In this document: positions 1 through 7,585 of the stretch, piece after piece
Position numbering within the stretch: position 1 is the stretch's first letter
How the letters are laid out: each line of letters starts with the position of its first letter
Origin: an uncultured Clostridia bacterium
Lineage (GTDB): Bacteria; Bacillota; Clostridia; Christensenellales; Borkfalkiaceae
Assembly (NCBI GenBank): GCA_934278995.1
Contig: CAKQWM010000002.1
Location: forward strand, 124,001-188,000
DNA length: 64,000 nt
Reading direction: 5' to 3'
Program-made: the position numbers and the translations under genes
Notes under the pieces: model-generated
Told to the model about the DNA's origin: nothing
Seen by the model: the letters and a program-made list of their open reading frames with translations, nothing else
Databases searched by the model: none

Positions 1-540
1 ACCTTTTCGGTCATTGCGTCGCGTCACACTTTTGAAAAGGAACTGACGGGCAAAAACGTAAAAGACCTTACCGACGGTCTTTCCGCTCGTTTCGATTATA
101 TTCTTATTGATTCACCCGCCGGCATAGATTTCGGCTTTCGGCGCGCCGTTTCTGCCGCCGAGGAGGTGCTTTTGGTGGTAACGCCTACGCTTACGAGCGT
201 GAGAGACGCCGCGAAAGTTCTTACCATACTCAACAATTATTCGGTAAAGGTTACGGGCGCGGTAATAAATAAAATGAGGGGAGATCTTCTTTTAAGGGGA
301 GACGTACTCTGCGCGGAGGAAATTTCTTCCGTACTTAAAACCGCGGTGATAGGCTGTATTCCCGACGACGACGCGGTGTATCTCGCCTCGGGCAGGCTCG
401 ATTCGTCTTCCCGGGCGGATAAGGCTTTCAGAATGCTTGCCAAAAGAATATTGAAAGGAAAAGGCTCGGTTTACGACGCTACTAAATATTACAGAGGAAT
501 TAAAGGAGCGTTGCGCCGGAATCTTCGGCAAAACGTATAA
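1..540 (+). CDS. minD: Septum site-determining protein MinD (5' end outside window)
   Basis: C-terminal about 179 residues of MinD, the membrane-associated ParA/MinD-type ATPase that with MinC/MinE places the division septum. The frame is open from base 1, so the start lies upstream. Visible are the switch II/Walker B segment DYILIDSPAG followed by IDFGFRRAV, typical of MinD, then VVTPTLTSVRDA and a C-terminal basic tail (YYRGIKGALRRNL) that fits the amphipathic membrane-targeting helix. The N-terminal deviant Walker A is not in the window. A minE-like gene follows after 8 bp, as expected for a min operon. Identification rests on motif recognition and context. Confidence 0.92.
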   Translation, partial: TFSVIASRHTFEKELTGKNVKDLTDGLSARFDYILIDSPAGIDFGFRRAVSAAEEVLLVVTPTLTSVRDAAKVLTILNNYSVKVTGAVINKMRGDLLLRGDVLCAEEISSVLKTAVIGCIPDDDAVYLASGRLDSSSRADKAFRMLAKRILKGKGSVYDATKYYRGIKGALRRNLRQNV

Positions 541-548
541 AGGTTTTT

Positions 549-791
549 ATGAACAAACAATTATCCCGTACGAAAAAAATAATCGAAAACGACAGGCTTG
601 GACTCGTTTGCGGTTCGGAAGAAATCATAAGAAGCGACCTCGAAAATCTGTTAGGGGAATATTTTTCGCTTTCGGAACCCGTTAAAATAGAATTTTTAAA
701 AAAGGGCGATAAGATAGAAATAACCGTATCCGCAACCTGTTCGGGAGTGAAACGCTTTATCGCGGGCGTCGGTAAATATTACAGGTCGTAA
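549..791 (+). CDS. minE: MinE-like cell division topological specificity factor
   Basis: 80-residue protein, close to the usual MinE length (about 80-90). The N-terminal half (SRTKKIIENDRLGLVCGSEEI) resembles the MinE helix that contacts MinD, and residues about 28-76 (LENLLGEYFSLSEPVKIEFL, then KKGDKIEITVSA) resemble the anti-MinCD/topological specificity domain with the alternating strand pattern of MinE. The position directly after minD supports the call. MinE would oscillate with MinD at the membrane and keep the Z-ring at midcell. The last 15 residues (CSGVKRFIAGVGKYYRS) are not typical. No minC is visible; it could lie upstream. Confidence 0.75.
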   Translation: MNKQLSRTKKIIENDRLGLVCGSEEIIRSDLENLLGEYFSLSEPVKIEFLKKGDKIEITVSATCSGVKRFIAGVGKYYRS

Positions 792-861
792 GAATAAAGC
801 CGTAATCAGTCGGTATTTATAAAACCGCGTCACCATATAATAATTGAGGCGGGTTTACGGA

Positions 862-1836
862 TTGATATTAAATATTTTTATCCTGCTCGGTGGAATAGCG
901 GTATTTTTGACGGGGCTAAAATTAGTTTCGGACAATTTTACCCTGCTTATCGGCGAAAAAATAAGCGAAAAACTTAAAAAATTATCCTCCTCGTCCGTAG
1001 GGTGCGCGCTTCTCGGCGCGGGAGCAACCGCTCTTACTCAAAGTTCGGTAGCGGTCAATATGATAGCCGTTTCTTTTGCCGAAAAGGGAATAATGAGTTT
1101 AAAAGGAGCGTGCGCCGCAGTAGTTGGGACGAACGTCGGCACGACGATTACCGCGCAACTTACTTCGCTGTCGGGCGGAAACGGTTTCGTCGTTCCGATA
1201 GGGTATTTAATTGCGTTTTTCGGGGTTATATTGCGTGAAATAAACAACGATAAATTATTGCCTTACGGCAACGCCGTTGCGGGGCTTGGTTTTATTTTTA
1301 TAGGCATAAACGTAATGACCGTTTCAATGCAAAGTTTTTATTCCGAGGAGCGGTTTTTAAACTTTTTTCTGATAAAAAGTCCGCCTATATTACTGTTAAA
1401 CGGGTTTTTTATAACTTCAGTCTGTCAAAGTTCATCGGTGGTTACAAGTATGCTCGTAATACTTTCGGGCGGTAAAATAATAACCGTCGAAAGGGCAATA
1501 TACATGATACTCGGGGCAAACGTAGGTTCTTGTACGGCGGTGATTTTCGCTTCCAAGGAAAAGAACGCCTGCGCGAGAAAAGTTGCGTATTTCAATCTCG
1601 TTTTCAATCTTTTAGGGGCTGTTATACTTTTTATTCCGATGATTTTTGCAGGCGATATCGTTTCCGCTTTTTTGGTAAAAATATCCGGAGGCGAAGGCAA
1701 GGCAGTGGCTGATTTTCACACTCTTTTTAATTTGATTTTCGGAATACTTTCTTTGCCGGTGATGGAAAAACTGACCAAAATAACGGATTTTTTGGTTCGG
1801 GAAAGAAATTTATCGGTAAAAAAACGAACGGCTTAA
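862..1836 (+). CDS. Na+/Pi cotransporter family protein (NptA/YjbB type)
   Basis: Integral membrane protein of 324 residues with the repeated Na/Pi-cotransporter signature: two inverted-topology repeats each containing a QSS motif (ALTQSSVAVNMI near residue 60 and SVCQSSSVVTSML near residue 190), each followed by GTNVGTTIT or GANVGSCTA. It probably imports phosphate with sodium. The protein ends right after the second repeat, so the C-terminal PhoU-like domain of longer homologues is absent. The start is TTG at 862, 12 nt after GAGG (846-849); an in-frame TTG at 844 lacks a ribosome site. A perfect hairpin terminator follows. Confidence 0.85.
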   Translation: MILNIFILLGGIAVFLTGLKLVSDNFTLLIGEKISEKLKKLSSSSVGCALLGAGATALTQSSVAVNMIAVSFAEKGIMSLKGACAAVVGTNVGTTITAQLTSLSGGNGFVVPIGYLIAFFGVILREINNDKLLPYGNAVAGLGFIFIGINVMTVSMQSFYSEERFLNFFLIKSPPILLLNGFFITSVCQSSSVVTSMLVILSGGKIITVERAIYMILGANVGSCTAVIFASKEKNACARKVAYFNLVFNLLGAVILFIPMIFAGDIVSAFLVKISGGEGKAVADFHTLFNLIFGILSLPVMEKLTKITDFLVRERNLSVKKRTA

Positions 1837-1862
1837 ATATTGTTCGATATATGATTTTAACG

Positions 1863-1903
1863 GGGCTATAGGTCGATAATCGACCTATAGCCCTACTTTT
1901 TTG
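1863..1903 (+). terminator. Perfect inverted-repeat terminator made of two CTATAG motifs
   Basis: Left arm 1863-1877 (GGGCTATAGGTCGAT) pairs perfectly with 1879-1893 (ATCGACCTATAGCCC), followed by TACTTTTTT. The two arms are two inverted copies of the CTATAG repeat found throughout the window. It lies 27 bp after the Na/Pi transporter stop. Confidence 0.8.
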
Positions 1904-1976
1904 CTCTTGTATTATTTTTTGACAAAAAAAGGCGAAAAACCGAAAACTGTTTTGCATCGGTTTAACCTATTTTAGT

Positions 1977-2005
1977 TTGACAACTTTAATTCACTATTAT
2001 ATAAT
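1977..2005 (+). promoter_or_regulatory. Consensus sigma-A promoter
   Basis: TTGACA at 1977-1982, 17-bp spacer, TATAAT at 2000-2005; both hexamers match consensus exactly. It drives the membrane-protein/GtrA/glycosyltransferase genes and shows that a start codon upstream of about 2010 cannot be used. Confidence 0.85.
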
Positions 2006-2072
2006 GAACGTACGGATTTTTCTATATTCGTTACGGATTTTCTATATTTGTTCTTTCGGAGGGAATAAAAAA

Positions 2073-2906
2073 ATGGACACGAAAAAACTAAGGACGATCA
2101 AAAATTACAACTACGGCATATACTCGCTCGCAATATTTGCCGTGTTTTCTTTCGTAAACGTCTTTTTGCTTGCGTTTGACGGCAAATATTACGTTTTTTC
2201 CTCGTATCTTAATACGTTTGTAATTACGGTTTTAATCCAAATTTCGTCAGACTATCTTCTCGCCGCAATACTTATTGCGCTTGCGCTTATCGTGCCTTAC
2301 GTTCTTTGCGCCGTATTTGCGCGTAAGCATTTTGCTTTCATGATTGCGGGGCTTGTGTTGGTAGTTGCCGACACGGTGTTGCTTCTGGTTTTCTCAATAC
2401 CCGGCGCGCTCGTCGATAATTTACTCGATATTGTCTGCCACGCGATAATTATAGGTGAACTCGTAATTGCGCTCGTCAACAAAGACGGTCCCAAATACGT
2501 AAAGGAACAAAAAGAAAGCAAATCTTCGGCGCCGGACTCGGTAAGTGAAGAAGTTTTACCGAGCGGCGAAACCGTCGCCGTGCTTAAAGACAGCGAAACT
2601 TTTAACGAAAACGAAAGCGTTTTTAACAATCTGCAAAGACAGATTACCGTAAAAAGAAAGAAAAGTTTTTACGCTTGCGCCGTAAAACTCGACGTCGTTA
2701 TAGACGGCGTAACGGTTGCCACTTTAAAAAACGGACAGGCTCAGACGGTCAAAGTAAGCGGCGGAACCCACAGTATGTGCGCTCATTTCGGATTCGGAAG
2801 CAGTGACGTTCTGCAAATCCCCGAAGGCGCCTGCGACAAAGAATACGAATTCAGTTTCGTTATGAAGATGACTACTACCGAAGTAAAAATTACCGAACTA
2901 AAATAA
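2073..2906 (+). CDS. Four-helix membrane protein of unknown function
   Basis: 277 residues. ATG at 2073 follows GGAGGG (2058-2063); the longer open frame begins inside the -35 box and is excluded. Four hydrophobic segments lie in the N-terminal half (about residues 16-35, 50-75, 78-98 and 100-135). They are followed by a polar linker rich in E and S, and a soluble C-terminal domain (residues about 180-277) with alternating strands (VKLDVVIDGVTVATLKNGQ, then QTVKVSGGTHSMCAHF), which resembles small beta-sandwich ligand or stress domains. It stands 8 bp before gtrA and may be part of that operon. I do not recognise the family. Confidence 0.6.
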   Translation: MDTKKLRTIKNYNYGIYSLAIFAVFSFVNVFLLAFDGKYYVFSSYLNTFVITVLIQISSDYLLAAILIALALIVPYVLCAVFARKHFAFMIAGLVLVVADTVLLLVFSIPGALVDNLLDIVCHAIIIGELVIALVNKDGPKYVKEQKESKSSAPDSVSEEVLPSGETVAVLKDSETFNENESVFNNLQRQITVKRKKSFYACAVKLDVVIDGVTVATLKNGQAQTVKVSGGTHSMCAHFGFGSSDVLQIPEGACDKEYEFSFVMKMTTTEVKITELK

Positions 2907-2914
2907 AACGCCTC

Positions 2915-3457
2915 ATGGGAAAAATCAGAAGTTTTATAAATCAAAAATCGCTTTTTGGCGAGATAATGCGATTTTTGCTCGTCGGCGGAATATCTACCGT
3001 AGTGGATTTTATTACGATGGGCGTTGTCTTATATATTTCCGCGCCGGAAAATTACGATAATTTTTTCAACGTTTTTGTCGGTCGTAACCAAGCCCCCACT
3101 TCTTTTGCCGCCCTTTTCGGTACCGGTTTAGGATTCGTTTTCGGGGTTATAATAAACTATACGCTGTCCGTCTTTTTCGTTTTTAACGAAAGCAAAGACG
3201 CGCGGACCGTTACGGGTTTTTTGCGGTTTGCGGCGCTTTCTCTGGGCGGGCTTATACTACACGAAGCAGGTATGTGGGGGTTGCACGTCAGACTTTGCGT
3301 TAACGAATGGATAGTAAAAATTATCATGACGATAATCGTAATGGCTTATAATTTTACGACGAGAAGACTTATTTTGTTCAAAAAAGCGCCGTCAACGACG
3401 AGCAAGCATTGTAAAGACTATAAGGAATCCGATAAAAAGACGGAAAGGTGTAAATAA
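2915..3457 (+). CDS. GtrA-like family membrane protein
   Basis: 180 residues with four predicted membrane helices and the GtrA/DPMS signature: FLLVGGISTVVDF near the N-terminus, GVIINYTLSVFFVF at the second helix, and a C-terminal YNFTTRRLILFK. GtrA-type proteins are thought to flip polyprenyl-phosphate-linked sugars or support their glycosyltransferase. The stop codon overlaps the ATG of the next gene (TAATG), so the two are translationally coupled. It is longer than the usual 130-150 residues because of an insert between helices 1 and 2 and a basic C-terminal tail. Confidence 0.85.
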   Translation: MGKIRSFINQKSLFGEIMRFLLVGGISTVVDFITMGVVLYISAPENYDNFFNVFVGRNQAPTSFAALFGTGLGFVFGVIINYTLSVFFVFNESKDARTVTGFLRFAALSLGGLILHEAGMWGLHVRLCVNEWIVKIIMTIIVMAYNFTTRRLILFKKAPSTTSKHCKDYKESDKKTERCK

Positions 3458-4377
3458 TGAAATTGAGCGTGGTCGTTCCGTGCTTTAACGAGCAGGCGAC
3501 GATAAACAAATTTTACCAAGCGATAATACCCGTGTTAAAGTCGCTTGACTGCGAATACGAAGTGATTTTCGTAAACGACGGTTCAAAAGACGAAACTTTA
3601 AATATTCTTAAAAATCTTGCCGTCTTAAATAAGAACGTCAAAGTCGCAAGTTTTTCACGCAATTTCGGGCAACAAGCCGCTATTTTATGCGGATTGAGAT
3701 TGTCTTCGGGCGACGCGGTTATCCCCATCGACTGCGACCTTCAGGATCCCGTCGAGGTAATCCCTTTAATGGTCGAAAAGTGGAAAAACGGTAATGCGGT
3801 AGTACACGGCAGAAGAATTTCGCGGGCGGGCGAAACGGGTTTTAAAAAGGCAAGCGCAAAAGCGTTTTACAAATTTTTAAACAAGATTTCATCGCAAAAA
3901 ATTCCCGAAAACACGGGGGATTTTAAACTTCTCGACAGAAAAGCGGTCGATATAATAATATCGATGCCCGAAAGAAATAAATACCTCAGGGGGTTAGAAA
4001 GTTGGGTTGGTTTCAGGCAGGATTTCGTCGATTTTGAAAGAAAAGAAAGAATCGCCGGGAAGACGAACTACACTTTTAAAAAGATGCTGAAATTGAGCGA
4101 GGACGGTATAGTATCTAATTCGGCGTTTCCGCTCAAAGCGTTTTTGTATTTCGGAATCGCTTTATCCGGCGTTTCCTTTCTCGCGCTTATAGCCTTTGTT
4201 TTTCTTACGATTTTTCTGCCGTCTTTTGACGCTGTCTGGTGGATTTTAGGCGCTATCGGGCTTATAGGCGGACTTTTATTCGTATCAAGAGGCGTTTCCG
4301 ACCTTTATTTATATCGCGGTTATCAGCAAACGCAAGCCCGTCCCGAGTACGTTATTGAAGAAACGGTAAACTTCTGA
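3457..4377 (+). CDS. Family 2 glycosyltransferase, GtrB/DPM1-like
   Basis: 306 residues. The N-terminal GT-A domain shows VVPCFNEQATI, the FVNDGSKDET nucleotide-binding loop, the DCDLQDPVEVI catalytic/metal region and GDFKLLDRKAV, all typical of the polyprenyl-phosphate glucosyl/mannosyl transferases (GtrB, YkoT, DPM1). Two C-terminal transmembrane helices (about residues 225-250 and 262-285) anchor it. It would load a sugar onto undecaprenyl phosphate for cell-wall decoration, with the GtrA-like partner encoded immediately upstream. The exact sugar cannot be read from the sequence. Confidence 0.88.
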   Translation: MKLSVVVPCFNEQATINKFYQAIIPVLKSLDCEYEVIFVNDGSKDETLNILKNLAVLNKNVKVASFSRNFGQQAAILCGLRLSSGDAVIPIDCDLQDPVEVIPLMVEKWKNGNAVVHGRRISRAGETGFKKASAKAFYKFLNKISSQKIPENTGDFKLLDRKAVDIIISMPERNKYLRGLESWVGFRQDFVDFERKERIAGKTNYTFKKMLKLSEDGIVSNSAFPLKAFLYFGIALSGVSFLALIAFVFLTIFLPSFDAVWWILGAIGLIGGLLFVSRGVSDLYLYRGYQQTQARPEYVIEETVNF

Positions 4378-4487
4378 CGATTTGTTTTCGGGGGGCTGAT
4401 TTTACTTATTTTTCGCGTCAACTTTGACTACTGTTACGCGTTAACTTGGGTAAAGCAAGGTTTTTTTGACATTTCGCATTCCAATAA

Positions 4488-4554
4488 TTGACAAAATACA
4501 AACAAAAGTATATTATATTGTTGAAATGACAAAATACAAACAAAAGTATATTAT
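4488..4554 (+). promoter_or_regulatory. Tandem duplicated pgk promoters
   Basis: First promoter: TTGACA 4488-4493, 17 bp, TATTAT 4511-4516. Second: ATGACA 4526-4531, 17 bp, TATTAT 4549-4554. Both lie in an exact 38-bp tandem duplication, 27-92 bp before pgk. Confidence 0.75.
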
Positions 4555-4564
4555 ATTGTTGAAA
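4489..4564 (+). repeat. Exact 38-bp tandem duplication upstream of pgk
   Basis: Units 4489-4526 and 4527-4564 are identical base for base, each beginning TGACAAAATACAAACA and ending TTGTTGAAA. Each unit carries a complete -10 region, and the duplication re-creates a near-consensus -35 at the junction. Confidence 0.95.
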
Positions 4565-4580
4565 ATTCAGGAGGTAATTT

Positions 4581-5897
4581 ATGAACAAATTATCAGTAAA
4601 AGACGTTAACGTACAAGGCAAAAGATGCCTGACGAGAGTTGACTTCAACGTTCCCATGAAAGACGGCGTTATAACGGACGAAAACCGTATAAACGGCGCG
4701 CTTCCCACCATTAAATATTTAATCGAACACGGCGCGAAGGTCATACTTTGCTCCCATCTCGGTAAACCTCACAACGTGCTTGACGAAAAAATCAAGTTAA
4801 ACAAAAAAGAAAAAGCGGCGGTTGAAGCGCTTCCCGAAGAAGAACGCGAAGCGGCTACCGAAGAATATCTCGAAAAGGCTAAAAAAGACCTCAAAAAATA
4901 CACTTTACAGCCTGTTTATAAAAGATTAAGCGAACTTTTACCCGGCGTAAAGGTAAGTTTTGCGACCGACACCGTCGGCGAAGACGCTAAAAAGAAAGTT
5001 TCGGAACTTAAAGACGGCGAAGTTTTGCTTTTGGAAAACACCAGATTCAACGCGGGCGAAGAAAAACGCGACGAAGAATTCTGCCGTAAACTCGCTTCGT
5101 TTGCCGATATTTTCGTAAACGACGCTTTCGGGACCGCTCATCGTTCCCACGCCTCCACCGCGGCTATAGTCGAATACGGCTTTGTTAAAACAGCCGTTTG
5201 CGGTTTCCTGATCGAAAAAGAACTTTCCGTTATGGCGGACGCTTTGGATCACCCCGTTCGTCCCTTCGTTGCCGTTCTGGGCGGCGCAAAAGTTGCGGAC
5301 AAGTTGAACGTTATTTCCAACCTTTTGGAAAAATGCGATTCTTTAATCATCGGCGGCGGTATGGCTTACACCTTCCTGAAGGCGCAGGGTAAAGAGGTCG
5401 GCGCGTCCTTAGTTGACGACAGCAAAATCGATTACTGCAAAGAAATGATGGAAAAAGCCGAAAAACTCGGTAAAAAGTTATATCTTCCCGTTGACACGGT
5501 AATCGCAAAAGAATTTCCAAATCCTATTGACGCTCCCGTTGAAATCAGAACCGTTTCGGTTGACGCCATTCCTTCCGACATGCAAGGGCTTGATATCGGT
5601 GAAAAAACGCGCCAACTTTTCGCTTCCGTTATCAAAGAAGCGAAAACCGTTATCTGGAACGGACCTATGGGCGTTTTTGAAAACCCCACTCTGGCTGCCG
5701 GCACCAAGGCTATAGCGGAGGCTATGGCGGAAGCGAACGGAACGACCATTATCGGCGGCGGAGACTCTGCAGCGGCGGTTGCTCAACTCGGTTACGCGGA
5801 TAAGATGACGCATATTTCTACCGGCGGCGGCGCTTCCCTCGAACTTTTTGAAGGTAAAGTGTTACCCGGCATCGCTTGTCTTAACGACAGAAAATAA
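4581..5897 (+). CDS. pgk: Phosphoglycerate kinase
   Basis: 438 residues. Glycolytic ATP-forming enzyme: 1,3-bisphosphoglycerate + ADP to 3-phosphoglycerate + ATP. Seen: the N-terminal RVDFNVPMKDGVITDENRI substrate signature, NDAFGTAHRSHAS, LGGAKVADKL, and the C-terminal GGGDSAAAV nucleotide site with STGGGASLELFEG. An acidic/lysine-rich insert of about 35 residues (near 70-105) makes it longer than the usual 390-400; similar inserts occur in some Clostridia. The RBS AGGAGG lies just upstream. tpiA follows after 11 bp in the same operon. Confidence 0.98.
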   Translation: MNKLSVKDVNVQGKRCLTRVDFNVPMKDGVITDENRINGALPTIKYLIEHGAKVILCSHLGKPHNVLDEKIKLNKKEKAAVEALPEEEREAATEEYLEKAKKDLKKYTLQPVYKRLSELLPGVKVSFATDTVGEDAKKKVSELKDGEVLLLENTRFNAGEEKRDEEFCRKLASFADIFVNDAFGTAHRSHASTAAIVEYGFVKTAVCGFLIEKELSVMADALDHPVRPFVAVLGGAKVADKLNVISNLLEKCDSLIIGGGMAYTFLKAQGKEVGASLVDDSKIDYCKEMMEKAEKLGKKLYLPVDTVIAKEFPNPIDAPVEIRTVSVDAIPSDMQGLDIGEKTRQLFASVIKEAKTVIWNGPMGVFENPTLAAGTKAIAEAMAEANGTTIIGGGDSAAAVAQLGYADKMTHISTGGGASLELFEGKVLPGIACLNDRK

Positions 5898-5908
5898 GAG
5901 GCGTAGTT

Positions 5909-6655
5909 ATGAGAAAACCTATTATCGCAGGAAACTGGAAAATGAACAAAACGCCTTCTGAAGGCGCTAAACTTTGCGAAGAACTTCTTCCTCTCGTTAA
6001 AGACGCCGATTGCGACGTGGTCGTATGCGTCCCCGCAACGGATATTTACGCGGTGGCGAACGTAGTTAAAGGAACCAACGTACGTCTTGGCGCTCAGAAC
6101 GTTCACTTCAAGGATAACGGCGCTTACACGGGCGAAGTTTCCGCAGACATGCTTAAAGAACTCGGCGTAGAATACGTTATCGTCGGACACAGCGAACGTC
6201 GTCAATACTTCAACGAAACAGACGAAACGGTTAACCTCCGTACCTTAAAGGCTCTTGAAAAGGGTTTAATACCCATCGTTTGCGTAGGCGAGTCTTTGGA
6301 AGAAAGAGAAACCGGCAAGACGGAACAGGTTTTATATAGGCAGATTACCGAAGGGTTAAAAGGCGTTGAGGACGTTAGCAAACTCGTAATCGCTTACGAA
6401 CCCGTCTGGGCTATAGGAACCGGTAAAACCGCGACGAGCGAACAGGCAAACGAAACCATCGGCTTTATCAGAAAGACTTTAGCCGAAACTTTTTGCCCGA
6501 AATGCGCGGAAAAAGTCCGTATTCAATACGGCGGAAGCATGAAGCCCTCTAACGCCAAAGAACTTATGGCTATGGAGGAAATCGACGGCGGTTTAATCGG
6601 CGGCGCTTCCTTGAAAGCGGTTGATTTTTCTCAAATCGTAAATTACGACAAATAA
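5909..6655 (+). CDS. tpiA: Triosephosphate isomerase
   Basis: 248 residues, normal length. Interconverts DHAP and glyceraldehyde-3-phosphate in glycolysis. Seen: GNWKMNK (catalytic Lys), the GHSERR electrophile motif, catalytic Glu in IAYEPVWAIGTGKTA with the flexible loop, and the phosphate site YGGSMKP and GGLIGGASL. Co-transcribed with pgk, followed by a strong terminator. Confidence 0.98.
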   Translation: MRKPIIAGNWKMNKTPSEGAKLCEELLPLVKDADCDVVVCVPATDIYAVANVVKGTNVRLGAQNVHFKDNGAYTGEVSADMLKELGVEYVIVGHSERRQYFNETDETVNLRTLKALEKGLIPIVCVGESLEERETGKTEQVLYRQITEGLKGVEDVSKLVIAYEPVWAIGTGKTATSEQANETIGFIRKTLAETFCPKCAEKVRIQYGGSMKPSNAKELMAMEEIDGGLIGGASLKAVDFSQIVNYDK

Positions 6656-6700
6656 TTTAATTTGTTTAGTGTGTTTGAACCGCTCGGTTTAAACAAGAAT

Positions 6701-6748
6701 AAAACCGTAAGGCAAAGACGACGTGGTTTTTGCCTTACGGTTTTAAAA
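6701..6748 (+). terminator. Rho-independent terminator of pgk-tpiA
   Basis: 16-bp perfect stem: AAAACCGTAAGGCAAA (6701-6716) with TTTGCCTTACGGTTTT (6729-6744). The stem itself supplies the A and T tracts, so it can act in both directions. Confidence 0.9.
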
Positions 6749-6854
6749 AATCGATTTTAGATATACCGAAAAAAGACGCGTCGCTACGCGTAAATTATTG
6801 CGAAGTAACGACGATTGCTTTTTTCGGGCGTAAAACGTAAAAAGAGGTCGCCAA

Positions 6855-7532
6855 ATGAAAATTTTACTTATCAACGGAAGCCCCAAAAAAGACAAAAGCG
6901 ACGTGTTAAAACCTACGCTTGCCTTTTTAAAGGGCATGAACGAAATCGAAAAACAGGATATCGAGGTTATTAACACCGTCGATTTAAACGTTCAATATTG
7001 CAGAGGGTGTTTGTCCTGTCTTTACGGAAGCGATTGTCCCGTTTCCGACGATATGCCGGGCGTCCTCAACAAGATAAAACAAAGCGACCTCGTTTTGTTC
7101 AGTTATCCCTTATACTGTTACGGCATGCCCGCTTCTTTGAAAGCCGTAATCGATCGTATTTTACCGCTTTGCACCATAAAAATGGTAAAGTCGGGCGACC
7201 GATACGTTCACGAAGAAAAAGGAGAGGGAATAAAAGCGCGGTTTATGATGATTTGCGGTTGCGGGTTTCCGAATTCAAAACAAAATTTTGAACCCGTTAT
7301 AGAGCAGTTCAGACTGCTTTTTCCGAAAAGAAACTTAATTATTACCGTGCCGGAAGCGCCTATGTTCGGCGTTTCGGAAGCCTTATCTATTACGAAACCT
7401 AAACTTGAAAAATTTACGAAAGCGGGAAAAGATTTTGCAAAAACGGGCAAAATTCCCGACAATCTTATGGAGCAAATCTGTTCGCCGATGATGCCGGAAG
7501 ACGAGTACGCTAAAACGGTAAACGGGTTATGA
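6855..7532 (+). CDS. Flavodoxin-fold NAD(P)H oxidoreductase, iron-sulfur flavoprotein-like
   Basis: 225 residues. N-terminal KILLINGSPKK is the FMN phosphate loop of the flavodoxin-like/NADPH-dependent FMN reductase fold, and FSYPLYCYGMPASLKAVIDR is the second FMN loop. A compact cysteine cluster, C49-x2-C52-x2-C55-x5-C61, matches the pattern that binds [4Fe-4S] in iron-sulfur flavoproteins. It is likely a soluble electron carrier or quinone/aromatic reductase. The start ATG follows AGAGG. It stands alone between two terminators. The physiological substrate is unknown. Confidence 0.8.
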   Translation: MKILLINGSPKKDKSDVLKPTLAFLKGMNEIEKQDIEVINTVDLNVQYCRGCLSCLYGSDCPVSDDMPGVLNKIKQSDLVLFSYPLYCYGMPASLKAVIDRILPLCTIKMVKSGDRYVHEEKGEGIKARFMMICGCGFPNSKQNFEPVIEQFRLLFPKRNLIITVPEAPMFGVSEALSITKPKLEKFTKAGKDFAKTGKIPDNLMEQICSPMMPEDEYAKTVNGL

Positions 7533-7536
7533 CTTT

Positions 7537-7585
7537 AAAATAAAACAGACGCCGTACTGCAAGCGACGCCTGTTTTATTTTTTTA
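7537..7585. terminator. Bidirectional terminator between convergent genes
   Basis: AAAATAAAACAG (7537-7548) pairs with CTGTTTTATTTT (7570-7581), extended by imperfect CG-rich pairing inside. T tracts lie on both strands. It serves the flavoprotein gene (+) and the gerC end (-), whose stop codon lies inside it. Confidence 0.85.

Noticed and set aside
1977..2072. Upstream extension of the four-helix membrane protein (TTG start)
   Set aside because: The extension begins inside a consensus -35 box and precedes the transcription start; ATG 2073 has GGAGGG.
4378..4440. Terminator after the GtrB-like gene
   Set aside because: GCGTCAACTT and GCGTTAACTT are direct repeats and not inverted; no stable stem with T tract was found.
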